Source: Streptomyces sp. BHT-5-2
GTDB lineage: Bacteria > Actinomycetota > Actinomycetes > Streptomycetales > Streptomycetaceae
Length of the DNA stretch: 64,000 nt
Assembly: GCF_019774615.1 (NCBI RefSeq)
Contig: NZ_CP081496.1
Location: 2,294,001-2,358,000, forward strand
Direction of reading: 5' to 3'
Shown here: in pieces, positions 10,479 to 20,183 of the stretch
How positions within the stretch are numbered: position 1 is the stretch's first letter
How the letters are laid out: each line of letters starts with the position of its first letter
Program-made: the position numbers and the translations under genes
The notes under the pieces: model-generated
Told to the model about the DNA's origin: nothing
Database searches by the model: none
What the model saw: the letters and a program-made list of their open reading frames with translations, nothing else

Positions 10479-12347
10479 ATGAGCGGTAACGAGGTGCCCG
10501 CGCAGCCCGGCGGTTCGGCGGAACGGCCGTGGCTGCGCAAGGAATCAGCGGAACACAAGGAGCACGGAGGGCCCGGGCGGTACGGGGCGGCCGCGGGCAT
10601 CCCGGCGGCCGGGCCGCTGCCGCCGACGCCGCCCGGGGCCAGCGAGGCGACCCGCCTGCTGTGCGCGGGGACCTACCTCGACACGTCCTTCCGCGACGCC
10701 GTCATCGACGAGCTCTACATCCACGAGGAGCGGTTCGCCGCCCCCTCCCTGGGCATCGACGCGGCCCGGGTGCTCGCCCACGCCCTGCGCGCCCGCCGGC
10801 TGGAGCTCGGCTGGTCGGCGGCGATCGTGCTGGCGTGGGTGGTGGCCACCGCGCTGTCCGCGGGGCTGGCCTGGTCCTATCTGTACCTCGTCGCCCTGCT
10901 CGGCCTGGGCCGGTTCGTCCGCGGGCTGTCGGCGACCTCCCGGGTGCTGCGGTCCACCGCCTTCCTGCTGCGCTGGTACGCCCGGATCGTGCTGACGGTC
11001 TTTGTGGTGGGGCTGGCGGTGATGGTCTTCGACAGCACTGCATCGAGCATCCTGCCGGCGCTGTCGCCGCTCGCCCTGATCCAGGCCCTGCTCGGCGCGA
11101 CAGGCGTCACCGGCCCGTCCTACGGCGGCGGATGGAGCGTCCCGGGCGGTGCCCTCGACACCTCCGGCATCGGCGCCCCGACGGTGCTCGGGATCTGGGT
11201 CGCGCTGCTGCTGCCCGTGGCCGTGGCCGTCCTGGTCGCGCTCAAGCGGGGCCAGTTCGCCCGCGCGCTGGCCCGTGAGCTGTCCCGCGAGCACTTCCCC
11301 GACATGATGTCCGACCCGGCGGAGCGCGCCGAGGGCGTCCGCTTCCAGCGGCTGCGCGACCGGGTCCGGACCGAGCAGCACGGGCCGTTGGTGATGTACC
11401 GCCCCGGTGATCCGTTCTGCGGCGCGGGGGAGCCGGTCAAGCCGTGGTCGCTGTCGGTGGAGCTGGTGCCCCGGGCCGACGGCGGCGCCGTGCCGCTGGA
11501 CAACGGCGAGATCCTCGCCCGGATCGTCCCGCTGGTCGAGGCGCTGCGGGTGCCGTCCGGCTCGCCGGCGACGGCGGACGCGGTCCGCGACCGACTGCGC
11601 TCCCTGGAGGTCGACCAGTGCGTCTTCCTGCCGGTCGACGGTCTGCCGAGCCGCGCCGCCGCGCCGTACGCCCCCGCCGCCTTCGAGGCGCACCGGGCCG
11701 CGGCCCTGGAGGAGGGCGGGGAGACCCGCCGGCACTTCCTGCGGATCCGGGTCGGCGGGTGGCACGAGGGCGTGGTCACCACGGTCTTCGTCCGCGTCCA
11801 CACCCAGGGCGGGATGCTGATGATGGAGGTGGCCCCGCATGTGCTGTGGCCGCTGCGCCCGCTCTTCCAGGACGCCGACCGGATCGCCCACCAGTACCGT
11901 CACCACCATCGCTTCGGCAAGGCGGTCTGGGCGCTGGCCCACAGTCCCCGGTCCGCCGGCGAGGCGCTGCTGACCCTGGCGCGCGGGCTGCGCGGCCCGT
12001 GGCGGCTGGCCACCGAGGGCCACGGCGCCGCCCTGCCGGAGGGCCCGGCCACCTCCGTCCGCGAGCTGGGCGCGACCGGCGAGGCGTCGCTCTTCCAGTA
12101 CATGGACGTGGCCCGCTATCTGAAGACCGTTCAGCAGCGGGTGGCGGCCGGGGTGAAGAGCGCGCTGCACGACGCGGGTTACCAAACGGCCGAGTTCGAG
12201 CAGCGCGTCGTCCATGTCGCCGACGGCGGGGTCTATGTCGAGTCCGCCCAGGGCGCCGTCGGCATCGGCGACCACAACACCATCACCAGCAACGGTGACC
12301 CCGCTCCTGGCAGCGGGGCCGACTCCTCCCCGAAGGGCAGGTCCTGA
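10479..12347 (+). CDS. Large membrane protein ending in an IGDHNT amyloid-like motif
   Basis: 622 residues, no recognised enzyme family. Residues 1-60 are polar and Pro/Gly-rich. Four hydrophobic helices lie at roughly 110-240 (AAIVLAWVVATALSAGLAW, YLYLVALLGLGRFV, IVLTVFVVGLAVMVF and VLGIWVALLLPVAVAVLVAL), followed by a ~330-residue soluble region with motifs such as LVMYRPGDPFCGAGEP and GGMLMMEVAPHVLWPLRP. The extreme C-terminus reads GVYVESAQGAVGIGDHNTIT, which recurs almost exactly at the N-terminus of the next gene. Such glycine/His-Asn turn motifs resemble the RHIM/PP-type amyloid-signalling motifs described at termini of bacterial effector/receptor pairs; that is inference. The start at 10479 follows GGGGGAG. 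It is the first gene of a tight three-gene operon. Confidence 0.82.
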   Translation: MSGNEVPAQPGGSAERPWLRKESAEHKEHGGPGRYGAAAGIPAAGPLPPTPPGASEATRLLCAGTYLDTSFRDAVIDELYIHEERFAAPSLGIDAARVLAHALRARRLELGWSAAIVLAWVVATALSAGLAWSYLYLVALLGLGRFVRGLSATSRVLRSTAFLLRWYARIVLTVFVVGLAVMVFDSTASSILPALSPLALIQALLGATGVTGPSYGGGWSVPGGALDTSGIGAPTVLGIWVALLLPVAVAVLVALKRGQFARALARELSREHFPDMMSDPAERAEGVRFQRLRDRVRTEQHGPLVMYRPGDPFCGAGEPVKPWSLSVELVPRADGGAVPLDNGEILARIVPLVEALRVPSGSPATADAVRDRLRSLEVDQCVFLPVDGLPSRAAAPYAPAAFEAHRAAALEEGGETRRHFLRIRVGGWHEGVVTTVFVRVHTQGGMLMMEVAPHVLWPLRPLFQDADRIAHQYRHHHRFGKAVWALAHSPRSAGEALLTLARGLRGPWRLATEGHGAALPEGPATSVRELGATGEASLFQYMDVARYLKTVQQRVAAGVKSALHDAGYQTAEFEQRVVHVADGGVYVESAQGAVGIGDHNTITSNGDPAPGSGADSSPKGRS

Positions 12348-12348
12348 C

Positions 12349-12738
12349 GTGGCATCAGCTGACTCGACCGGCAAGGGCAACGGCATCCACATCGGCAGCG
12401 TCCAGGGCGCCTTCGCCATCGGCGACCACAACACCGTCACCCACCACGGCGCCAACTCCCAGGGCGCCGGGCCCGCGATCGACCCGGCCCACGAGGAGCT
12501 CCTGCGGGCCGTCCGCACCCTCCGCGAGGACCTCGGACGGGCCGTGGAGAGCCCCGAGGTCCGGGCGCTGACGGCCGAACTCACCGGCACCGAGGAGGAG
12601 ATCACCGGCACCGGCGCCGCCGCCCCCGGCCGGCTGGCCCGGCTGCGCGCCGCGCTGACCGACGCCGGTGCGGTGGTGGGGCTGCTGGCGTCCGGTGCGG
12701 CGGTGGTCCAGGCGGTCGCCGCCCTTCTGGGAGGGTGA
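12349..12738 (+). CDS. Small protein with N-terminal IGDHNT motif and C-terminal hydrophobic helix
   Basis: 129 residues from the GTG at 12349, two bases after the upstream stop. Residues ~8-35 read HIGSVQGAFAIGDHNTVTHHG, matching the C-terminus of the preceding protein. Residues ~45-90 are charged and helical (HEELLRAVRTLREDLGRAVE, then EVRALTAELTGTEEEITG). The last ~24 residues are a Gly/Ala/Val helix (AVVGLLASGAAVVQAVAALL) that could insert in a membrane. The order is motif, helical bundle, hydrophobic tail. I do not recognise a named family. A receptor- or effector-like role is inferred only from the shared motif and adjacency. Confidence 0.8.
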   Translation: MASADSTGKGNGIHIGSVQGAFAIGDHNTVTHHGANSQGAGPAIDPAHEELLRAVRTLREDLGRAVESPEVRALTAELTGTEEEITGTGAAAPGRLARLRAALTDAGAVVGLLASGAAVVQAVAALLGG

Positions 12739-12744
12739 CGGCCC

Positions 12745-13626
12745 GTGCCCCAAGGCCCCGAACCGCGCTGGAACCCCGACACCCAGTCCTGGGAGACCGG
12801 CCCCGCGCGCCCCGTCCGCCCGTACACCGGCCCGCCGCCGCCCCGCCCGGCCGCGCCCCCGCCGTCCGCCGGCCCGGTGCCGGGCGCGGACGGCCCCGCC
12901 GCGGCCCCCTACGCTCCCGGCCCGCCGCCGGCGACGGTCCCCGACACCGCGGGTCTGCCCGTGCCCGCCGCGGACACCGGCCGCCGGACCCGGATCCTGA
13001 TCGCCGCCGCGGTGGCCGCCGTCGTCGTGGCCGGTGCCGGCGGCGCCTACGCCCTGTGGGGCCGCGGCCCGCACGTCTCGCCGATCCGTCCCACCGCCTC
13101 GGCGAGCGGCACCGCGACCGCCGCCCCGAGCGGCGCGGCGGCGCCCACCGCCTCGCCCACCGCCGACGCCTCCGCCACGGCCGTACCCGGCGGCTCCCAC
13201 CTCGTCCACGACGAGAAGGGCTTCACCCTCGCCGTCCCCGACGGCTGGCGGCGCGAGCTGCGCTCCACCGGGGTCTTCTACACCTCGCCGGACGGCCGCA
13301 GCCTGCTCCAGATCTTCCAGATCACCGAGCCCGACCTCACTCCTCGGCAGGCCCTGGAGCAGGCGTCCAAGGGCCTCGCCGGCAACCCCGGCTACAAAGA
13401 GCTGGGCCTGGAGCCGCGTCAGGGCCCGCCCGGCCCCAGTGGTGCCCAACTGACCTACGCCTACGACAGCGACCGCCTGGGCGTCCGCGTCCGGGCCGTG
13501 GACTGCGCCTTCACGGTCCCCGACGGCCGCCAGTTCGCGGTCCTCGCGCTGGGCCCGGACGCCGACTGGCCCCGGCAGGCGGAGGTCCAGCGGATCGCCC
13601 TGGAGTCCTTCGCCCCGACCGCCTGA
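12745..13626 (+). CDS. Single-pass membrane protein with extracytoplasmic domain
   Basis: 293 residues from the GTG at 12745, 6 bp after the previous stop. Layout: proline-rich cytoplasmic part (1-80, opening QGPEPRWNPDTQSWETGP), one membrane helix (ILIAAAVAAVVVAGAGGAYALW), an Ala/Thr/Ser-rich linker, then a ~140-residue folded domain starting at HLVHDEKGFTLAVPDGWRRE and containing VFYTSPDGRSLLQIFQI. That domain resembles the secreted beta-sheet domains (PsbP/LpqN-like) at the ends of many Streptomyces serine/threonine kinases and membrane proteins. Function unknown. It is the third gene of the operon with the two IGDHNT proteins, so it may be the surface-facing component. Confidence 0.8.
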   Translation: MPQGPEPRWNPDTQSWETGPARPVRPYTGPPPPRPAAPPPSAGPVPGADGPAAAPYAPGPPPATVPDTAGLPVPAADTGRRTRILIAAAVAAVVVAGAGGAYALWGRGPHVSPIRPTASASGTATAAPSGAAAPTASPTADASATAVPGGSHLVHDEKGFTLAVPDGWRRELRSTGVFYTSPDGRSLLQIFQITEPDLTPRQALEQASKGLAGNPGYKELGLEPRQGPPGPSGAQLTYAYDSDRLGVRVRAVDCAFTVPDGRQFAVLALGPDADWPRQAEVQRIALESFAPTA

Positions 13627-13686
13627 CGGCCCTGCCTCGGGCGGCCACTGCCGGCCGGCCGCCCACCCGGGCAGCCGGCCGGGCCG

Positions 13687-13896
13687 TCAGCCCGGCAGTT
13701 CGGTCCGCTCCCACCACTCGTAGACCGGCAGCCGGCCGTCGACGGTGTCCCACTGCCGCGCGGTCGGCCGGAAGTGCTCGTAGCCACCGCGGTACGGGAC
13801 CTTCAGGTCGCCCGCTCCGGGATCCACCTCGACGATCCGTGCGGTGATCCCCTCGGGGCCGCCCTGGAGTACTGCCTTGGGTGCCTTGCTCGCCAT
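13687..13896 (-). CDS. DUF5988 family small protein
   Basis: 69 residues: KAVLQGGPEGITARIVEVDP, then a stretch with GGYEHFRPT, ending YEWWERTELPG. This is the compact beta-rich DUF5988 family of Streptomyces, often near natural-product or regulatory genes; function unknown. It stands alone, convergent with the preceding operon. The short G/C hairpin sequence at 13639-13664 between them may terminate transcription. Confidence 0.78.
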   Translation of the reverse strand: MASKAPKAVLQGGPEGITARIVEVDPGAGDLKVPYRGGYEHFRPTARQWDTVDGRLPVYEWWERTELPG

Positions 13897-13953
13897 GGCG
13901 GCAGTGTCTCGCGCACCGCCCGGCTGCCCGGGGTGGCTCGCCGTGGCCGACCG

Positions 13954-14547
13954 TCAGTCCCGGGGGAAATCCTCCGTCGAGAGGGTCATGCCGAGAACGG
14001 TGTCGGTGAGGTCGATGGGTTCGCCGTAGGCAAGGGTGAGATCGCGCTTGTACTCGCCGTCCTGGGGGTGCGTGAAGACGCGGCAGCGGCCGAGGTAGGG
14101 GTCGGCGATGAGGTAGACGGGGATTTCGGCGATTGCGTATGCCTTTTCTTTGGGCCCGTAGTCGTTCATGGCTGTCCCCCGGGAAATGACCTCCGCGACG
14201 AACTCGACGTCCTGATAACGCCAGCAGCCGTTCGTCTTCGCGGCGCCGTCGGAGAGCTTGGCCATATCCGGGCAGAAGCCGTTGCTCCTGCCCGGGAAGT
14301 CGATCCTCACATCCGACACCATCACGGCGTCGCGACCGAAGTGGTCTTCGAGCGCCCACAGGAGCCGGCGAATGGTCTGCCAGTGGACGTCCCGCTGCGG
14401 CGTCATGAAAACGGTCCCCTCGACGATCTCGACCTTGTATCCCTCGGGGACGGGCATCCGCTCCAGCCGATCGAACAACTGGTCCAACGTCAGCTCACCG
14501 GGCTCGGCCATCTCGATCCATTCGGTCCGCTCAAGGCTGATGGTCAT
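13954..14547 (-). CDS. Uma2-family (DUF820) putative endonuclease
   Basis: 197 residues with the Uma2 fold of PD-(D/E)xK nuclease-like proteins: YKVEIVEGTVFMTP near residue 45, the acidic SDVRIDF and FCPDMAKLS strand, VEFVAEVISRGTAMNDYGPK (E-V-x-S and the lysine) and AIAEIPVYLIADP. Uma2 proteins are abundant in Streptomyces and cyanobacteria, often in many copies, with no clear role; the nuclease assignment comes from fold similarity. The ATG at 14547 follows GGGGAGGAG, so the longer frame to 14592 is rejected. Confidence 0.88.
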   Translation of the reverse strand: MTISLERTEWIEMAEPGELTLDQLFDRLERMPVPEGYKVEIVEGTVFMTPQRDVHWQTIRRLLWALEDHFGRDAVMVSDVRIDFPGRSNGFCPDMAKLSDGAAKTNGCWRYQDVEFVAEVISRGTAMNDYGPKEKAYAIAEIPVYLIADPYLGRCRVFTHPQDGEYKRDLTLAYGEPIDLTDTVLGMTLSTEDFPRD

Positions 14548-14645
14548 CGTGCCGCTCCTCCCCGCTCCGCCGCGGGATGCGGGGAGCCGCACGGTTCAAC
14601 GATACGTATGTACGAGCACCACGGGGGGTGAACGTCGCGCGCGAG

Positions 14646-14655
14646 CTGACGTCAG
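14646..14655. repeat. CTGACGTCAG palindrome at a gene end
   Basis: A perfect 10-bp palindrome overlapping the stop codon of the minus-strand gene at 14652-15440. It resembles the other TGACG/CGTCA palindromes in the window but has no spacer. Confidence 0.3.
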
Positions 14656-15440
14656 ACGGCCTGGTTCTGGCCCTCCAGGACGGAGACGTCGACGGTCTGC
14701 CCGGGGGGCGGGGTGTGTGCGGGGACCGGGTGGTCGTAGTCGCTGAGCAGGACGGTGCTGGTCTCGTCGTCGACCCGGGTGGCGAGCTTCAGGGGGTAGT
14801 GGGTGCCCTTGATGGCGACGTAGACGGTCTGGGTGGCGTCGCCGGCCTTCTTGACGACGGGGAGGACGCGGGTGCCCTCGTGGGTGGTGGGGCGGCCCTT
14901 GGAGAGGGTGACGGCGGGGGTCGGGGCGGGGCTGTCCTCGGGGGCGGGCGACTGCGGGGTGACCGCCTTCTGGAAGGCGGTGAGGTCGCAGGCGGTGGCG
15001 ATGCTCTGGAGGAAGCTGTCGTCGGTGGTGCCGTGGAGGAAGCGGTCCCGGTAGGTCCGGGCCGCGGTGGCGCCCTCGTCGCCGGGCAGCTGGCTCTTCC
15101 AGTAGGCGGCGTCGGGCTTGAGCCAGACGTCCTTGCCGCGCTTGATCAGGTCGACCCGGCCCTGCTTGCCGTTGCTGATGTTGCCGGCGCAGTTCCCGGC
15201 CCGGTCGAGGGTGAGGTCGAGCCTGGTGGCGTCGACGGAGGTCTCGGTGCGCAGCCGCACGGAGTCCGCGCCGACGAGGGCGTGCAGGGCCTCGTCGGAG
15301 ATCTGCTGGGCCGACTTGTGGGCGAGGTCGCCCTCGTCGTCCGGGTCGTCGGCCGGGGTCATGGCGGCACAGGCGGCGGCCGCGATCAGACCGGCCGCGC
15401 CCCAGGCCATGGCGGTGCGGGAGGAGCGTCTGCGGGACAT
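14652..15440 (-). CDS. Secreted protein or lipoprotein, LprG/LppX-like
   Basis: 262 residues. A twin-arginine-like or Sec signal opens the protein (MSRRRSSRTAMAWGAAGLIAAAACAAM), with a possible but weak lipobox at AAAC. The mature part includes ALVGADSVRLRTETSVDAT, LDRAGNCAGNISNGKQGRVD and VWLKPDAAYWKS, the pattern of the LolA-like LprG/LppX/DUF6612 group of actinobacterial lipid-carrier lipoproteins, whose hydrophobic pocket binds lipids. Two later cysteines occur in the mature part. Family assignment is by pattern memory. It stands alone, and is divergent from the betaine operon across ~290 bp. Confidence 0.72.
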   Translation of the reverse strand: MSRRRSSRTAMAWGAAGLIAAAACAAMTPADDPDDEGDLAHKSAQQISDEALHALVGADSVRLRTETSVDATRLDLTLDRAGNCAGNISNGKQGRVDLIKRGKDVWLKPDAAYWKSQLPGDEGATAARTYRDRFLHGTTDDSFLQSIATACDLTAFQKAVTPQSPAPEDSPAPTPAVTLSKGRPTTHEGTRVLPVVKKAGDATQTVYVAIKGTHYPLKLATRVDDETSTVLLSDYDHPVPAHTPPPGQTVDVSVLEGQNQAV

Positions 15441-15731
15441 CTCGGCACCTCCGTCCGGAGGGGCTCCCGGGGGACCGCGGTGGGCCTTTCGGGAGGCTCC
15501 CGGGTGGACATACGGCTATTCAGCGTACTTTCCGGTCTATTCGGGCGCATGCGGAGAGGTCGGGCGCCTCGGGGTGACTCGGGTCACTTTCGATGAATGT
15601 TCCGGCATAGGAATGCAGGTTTGGGTTAGGGGTCCACGTTGCTGGCGTGGCAGTGGTTGAACCAGTGAAGATCACTGGGCAGCCCTCCCGCCGGCGGGAA
15701 AACACCGGAAAGCGGAAGGCAGAAGGACGTC
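15441..15731. promoter_or_regulatory. Divergent promoter region of the betaine operon
   Basis: 291 bp between the minus-strand secreted protein and betB. It is noticeably more AT-rich than its surroundings in the 15510-15680 part. It contains overlapping palindromes at 15654-15678 and the ribosome site GAAGGA before betB. I see no convincing gene; a minus-strand frame at 15520-15750 has poor codon usage. Confidence 0.6.
15654..15678. promoter_or_regulatory. Overlapping palindromes, candidate operator of the betaine operon
   Basis: TGGTT-G-AACCA (15654-15664) is followed without a gap by CCAGTG-AAGAT-CACTGG (15662-15678), a perfect 6-bp inverted repeat. The word CAGTGG/CCACTG also begins at 15651. 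This arrangement 50-80 bp before betB suggests a repressor site (a BetI-like TetR protein would be a natural candidate), but no such regulator is encoded next to it. Confidence 0.45.
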
Positions 15732-17249
15732 GTGGCGGCAACCGAGACAAGCGAGACCATTCACGTAGGCGGGGTTTGGCGGGCGGCCGCTTCCGGTGCC
15801 ACGCGCGAGGTCCTGGACCCAGCCGACGCCACGGTGCTCCAGCTGGTCGCCGAGGGCGGCGCCGAGGACGCCGACGCGGCCGTCGAGGCGGCCCGGGCGG
15901 CCTTCGACGGCGGCACCGGGGTGTGGCCCCGCACGCCGGTGGCCGAGCGGTCGGCGCTGCTGCGCCGGGTCGCCGACCTGCTCCAGCGCGACCGCGAGCA
16001 GATCGCCCTGATCGAGAGCCGGGACACCGGCAAGACGTTGGAAGAGGGCCGGATCGACGTCGACTGCGTCACCGACGCCTTCCGCTACTTCGCCGACCTC
16101 GTCGTCAACGAGAGCGGCGGCCGGGTCGTGGACGCCGGCTCGGCCGACGTGCACAGCATCGTGGTGCACGAGCCGGTCGGCGTCTGCGCGCTGATCACCC
16201 CCTGGAACTACCCGCTGCTCCAGGCCAGTTGGAAGATCGCCCCGGCGCTGGCGGCCGGCAACACCTTCGTGATCAAGCCGAGCGAGGTCACCCCGCTCTC
16301 GACCGTGCACCTGGTCCGGCTGCTGGTCGAGGCCGGACTGCCGGACGGCGTCGCCAACATCGTCACCGGCGCCGGGCTGCCGGTCGGTCAGCGGCTGGCC
16401 GACCACCCCGACGTGGACCTCTTCTCGTTCACCGGTGGTCTGGTCAGCGGCACGAAGGCGGGCGCGGCGGCGGTCTCCGGCGCCAAGAAGATCGCCCTGG
16501 AGCTGGGCGGCAAGAACCCCAACGTGGTGTTCGCCGACGCCTGCGCCACCGACGAGGGCTTCGACACCGCGGTCGACCAGGCGCTGAACGCGGCGTTCAT
16601 CCACAGCGGGCAGGTCTGCTCGGCCGGCGCCCGGCTGATCATCGAGGACTCGGTGCGGGACCGCTTCGTCGCCGAACTCGCCCGCCGCGCCGAGAAGATC
16701 AAGCTCGGCCGGGGGACCGAGCCGGGTGTGGAGTGCGGCCCGCTGGTCTCCCAGCAGCAGCTGGACAAGGTCGAGGCGTACGTCGCCTCCGCGCTGGCCG
16801 AGGGTGCGAGCCTGCGCTGCGGCGGCGCCCGCCCCGAGCCGAGCGACGTCCGGCCGGCCGGCGGCTACTTCTACCGGCCGACCGTGCTGGACGGCTGCCA
16901 CCGCGGGATGAAGGTCGTCCGGGAGGAGACCTTCGGGCCGATCCTCACCGTCGAGACCTTCACCACCGAGGACGAGGCCGTCGCGCTCGCCAACGACACC
17001 GAGTACGGGCTGGCCGGTGCGGTCTTCTCCGCCGACACCGCGCGCGCCCGCCGGGTCGCCGCCCGGCTGCGGCACGGCACCGTGTGGATCAACGACTACC
17101 ACCCCTACCTGCCGCAGGCCGAATGGGGCGGCTTCGGGAAGTCCGGCATCGGCCGCGAGCTCGGGCCGACCGGACTCGACGAGTACCGGGAGAGCAAGCA
17201 CATCTACGAGAACCTGCGGCCCGAGCCCGTCCGCTGGTTCGCCGGCTGA
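15732..17249 (+). CDS. betB: Betaine aldehyde dehydrogenase
   Basis: Oxidises betaine aldehyde to glycine betaine with NAD(P), the second step from choline. ALDH superfamily signatures: [20 protein letters not shown] (residues ~155), [10 protein letters not shown], the catalytic Glu in [12 protein letters not shown], the catalytic Cys in [12 protein letters not shown], and [10 protein letters not shown]. 505 residues, normal length. Start GTG 15732 with GAAGGA upstream. It is the first gene of a run with a GMC dehydrogenase and a quaternary-amine ABC transporter, which decides the substrate assignment. Confidence 0.92.
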   Translation: MAATETSETIHVGGVWRAAASGATREVLDPADATVLQLVAEGGAEDADAAVEAARAAFDGGTGVWPRTPVAERSALLRRVADLLQRDREQIALIESRDTGKTLEEGRIDVDCVTDAFRYFADLVVNESGGRVVDAGSADVHSIVVHEPVGVCALITPWNYPLLQASWKIAPALAAGNTFVIKPSEVTPLSTVHLVRLLVEAGLPDGVANIVTGAGLPVGQRLADHPDVDLFSFTGGLVSGTKAGAAAVSGAKKIALELGGKNPNVVFADACATDEGFDTAVDQALNAAFIHSGQVCSAGARLIIEDSVRDRFVAELARRAEKIKLGRGTEPGVECGPLVSQQQLDKVEAYVASALAEGASLRCGGARPEPSDVRPAGGYFYRPTVLDGCHRGMKVVREETFGPILTVETFTTEDEAVALANDTEYGLAGAVFSADTARARRVAARLRHGTVWINDYHPYLPQAEWGGFGKSGIGRELGPTGLDEYRESKHIYENLRPEPVRWFAG

Positions 17250-17332
17250 CCGGCACCGCCTTCCGGTACGACCCCCGGCCCGGACACCCCGACGTCCGGG
17301 CCCCGCGCACTTCGCCAGTTAAGGAGCACCCC

Positions 17333-18873
17333 ATGCCCGTGTACGACTACGTGGTGGTCGGCGGTGGCACCGCCGGTTCCGTCATCGCCTCCCGCCTCGC
17401 CGAGGACCCCGGAACCACCGTCGCCGTCATCGAGGGCGGCCCCTCCGACATCGACCGCGAGGACGTGCTGACGCTGCGCAAGTGGCTCGGCCTGCTCGGC
17501 GGCGACCTCGACTACGAGTACACGACCACCGAGCAGCCCCGCGGCAACTCGCACATCCTGCACAGCCGCGCCAAGGTCCTCGGCGGCTGCTCGTCCCACA
17601 ACACCCTGATCTCCTTCAAGCCGCTGCCGTCCGACTGGGACGAGTGGGCGGCGGCCGGCGCCACCGGCTGGGGCGCGAAGGACATGGACCCCTACTTCGG
17701 CAAGCTGCGCAACAACATCGTGCGGGTGGCCAAGAAGGACCAGAACGAGATCGCCACGGACTGGATCGAGGCCGTCAAGTCCGCCCTGGACGTGCCCGAG
17801 GTCGTCGGCTTCAACGACCGGCCCTTCGACGAGGGCGTCGGCTTCTTCGACCTCTCCTACCACCCGGAGAACAACAAGCGGTCCTCCGCCTCCGTCGCCT
17901 ACCTCCACCCCCACATGGAGGCCGGCGACCGCCCCAACCTCACGCTGATGCTGGAGACCTGGGCGCAGAAGCTGGAGCTCGACGGCACTCGCGCCAAGGG
18001 CGTCCACGTCCGCACCAAGGACGGCGAGGAGGTCTACGTCGAGGCCGCCCGCGAGGTGCTGGTCTGCGCCGGCGCGGTGGACACCCCGCGGCTGCTGATG
18101 CACTCCGGCATCGGCCCGCGGAAGGATCTGGAGGCGCTGGGCATCAGTTGCGTGCTCGACCTGCCGGGCGTCGGGGAGAACCTGATCGACCACCCCGAGT
18201 CGGTCATCGTCTGGGAGACCAACGGGCCGATCCCCGGCAACTCCGCGATGGACTCGGACGCCGGTCTGTTCGTCAAGCGGGACCCGGAGCACAAGGGCCC
18301 GGACCTGATGTTCCACTTCTACCAGATCCCGTTCACCGACAACCCCGAGCGACTGGGCTACGAGCGCCCCGAGCACGGCGTCTCGATGACCCCCAACATC
18401 CCCAAGTCCCGCGCCCGCGGCCGGCTCTACCTGACCTCCGCCGACCCCGAGGTCAAGCCCGCGCTGGACTTCAAGTACTTCGAGGACGAGGGCGACTACG
18501 ACGGGCAGACCCTCGTCGACGGCATCAAGCTGGCCCGTAAGGTCGCCGAGGCCGAGCCGTTCAGGAAGTGGCTCAAGCGGGAGGTCTTCCCCGGCCCCGA
18601 GGTCACCGACGACGCCGAGATCAGCGAGCTGGTCCGCAAGGCCGCGCACACCGTCTACCACCCGGCCGGCACCTGCAAGATGGGCGCCGAGGACGACCGA
18701 CTCGCCGTCGTCGACCCGGAGTTGAAGATCCGCGGCCTGCACGGCATCCGGATCGCCGACGCCTCCGTCTTCCCGACGATGCCCGCGGTGAACCCGATGA
18801 TCGGCGTGCTGATGGTGGGGGAGAAGTGCGCCGAACTGCTCCGCGCGACCTCTACCAAGGGAGGTGATGCGTG

Positions 18874-18874
<1 letters not shown>
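17333..18874 (+). CDS. betA: GMC oxidoreductase, probable choline dehydrogenase
   Basis: An FAD-dependent GMC-family enzyme, expected to oxidise choline to betaine aldehyde. N-terminal FAD loop [23 protein letters not shown] signature 1 around [15 protein letters not shown], signature 2 [16 protein letters not shown], and the C-terminal catalytic pair: His in [13 protein letters not shown] and Asn in [10 protein letters not shown]. 513 residues. ATG 17333 follows AAGGAG at 6 bp. It lies 83 bp after betB and overlaps the ABC ATPase start by one base. The same reading frame is open far upstream, but that part is antisense noise over betB. Confidence 0.9.
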
Positions 18875-20012
<1,138 letters not shown>

Positions 20013-20013
<1 letters not shown>

Positions 20014-20183
20014 TGTACGCCGCCGCTCCGCACCGCGGCGCCACCCGCGCCGTCGTCCCCCGCGCGCCCGCCGCGAGCCCCCGGGCCCGGCTGCGCACCG
20101 CCCTGCTCCGCCGGTGGCGCCAGGCCCAGCGTGCCGCCGCCCTCGGCGTGCCGGCCGGCACCGTGAAGCGAGGCCGGGCATGA
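20013..20183 (+). CDS. Tiny Arg/Ala-rich ORF coupled on both sides within the transporter operon
   Basis: 56 residues, beginning at ATGA (overlapping the ATPase stop) and ending in an ATGA overlap with the permease start. The product is basic (about ten Arg in the first 38 residues), opening MYAAAPHRGATRAVVPRAPA and ending VPAGTVKRGRA, with LRTALLRRWRQAQRAAALG forming a possible amphipathic helix. The double overlap suggests it is translated, if only to couple the permease to the ATPase. I do not recognise a family. It could equally be a degenerated spacer that keeps ribosomes moving. Confidence 0.5.

Noticed and set aside
15520..15750. Minus-strand frame of 76 codons between the secreted protein and betB
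   Set aside because: No ribosome site, poor codon bias, lies over the divergent promoter palindromes.
15647..17332. N-terminal extension of the betA frame
   Set aside because: Out of frame with betB and full of Arg/Pro/Gly noise; betA begins at ATG 17333 behind AAGGAG.
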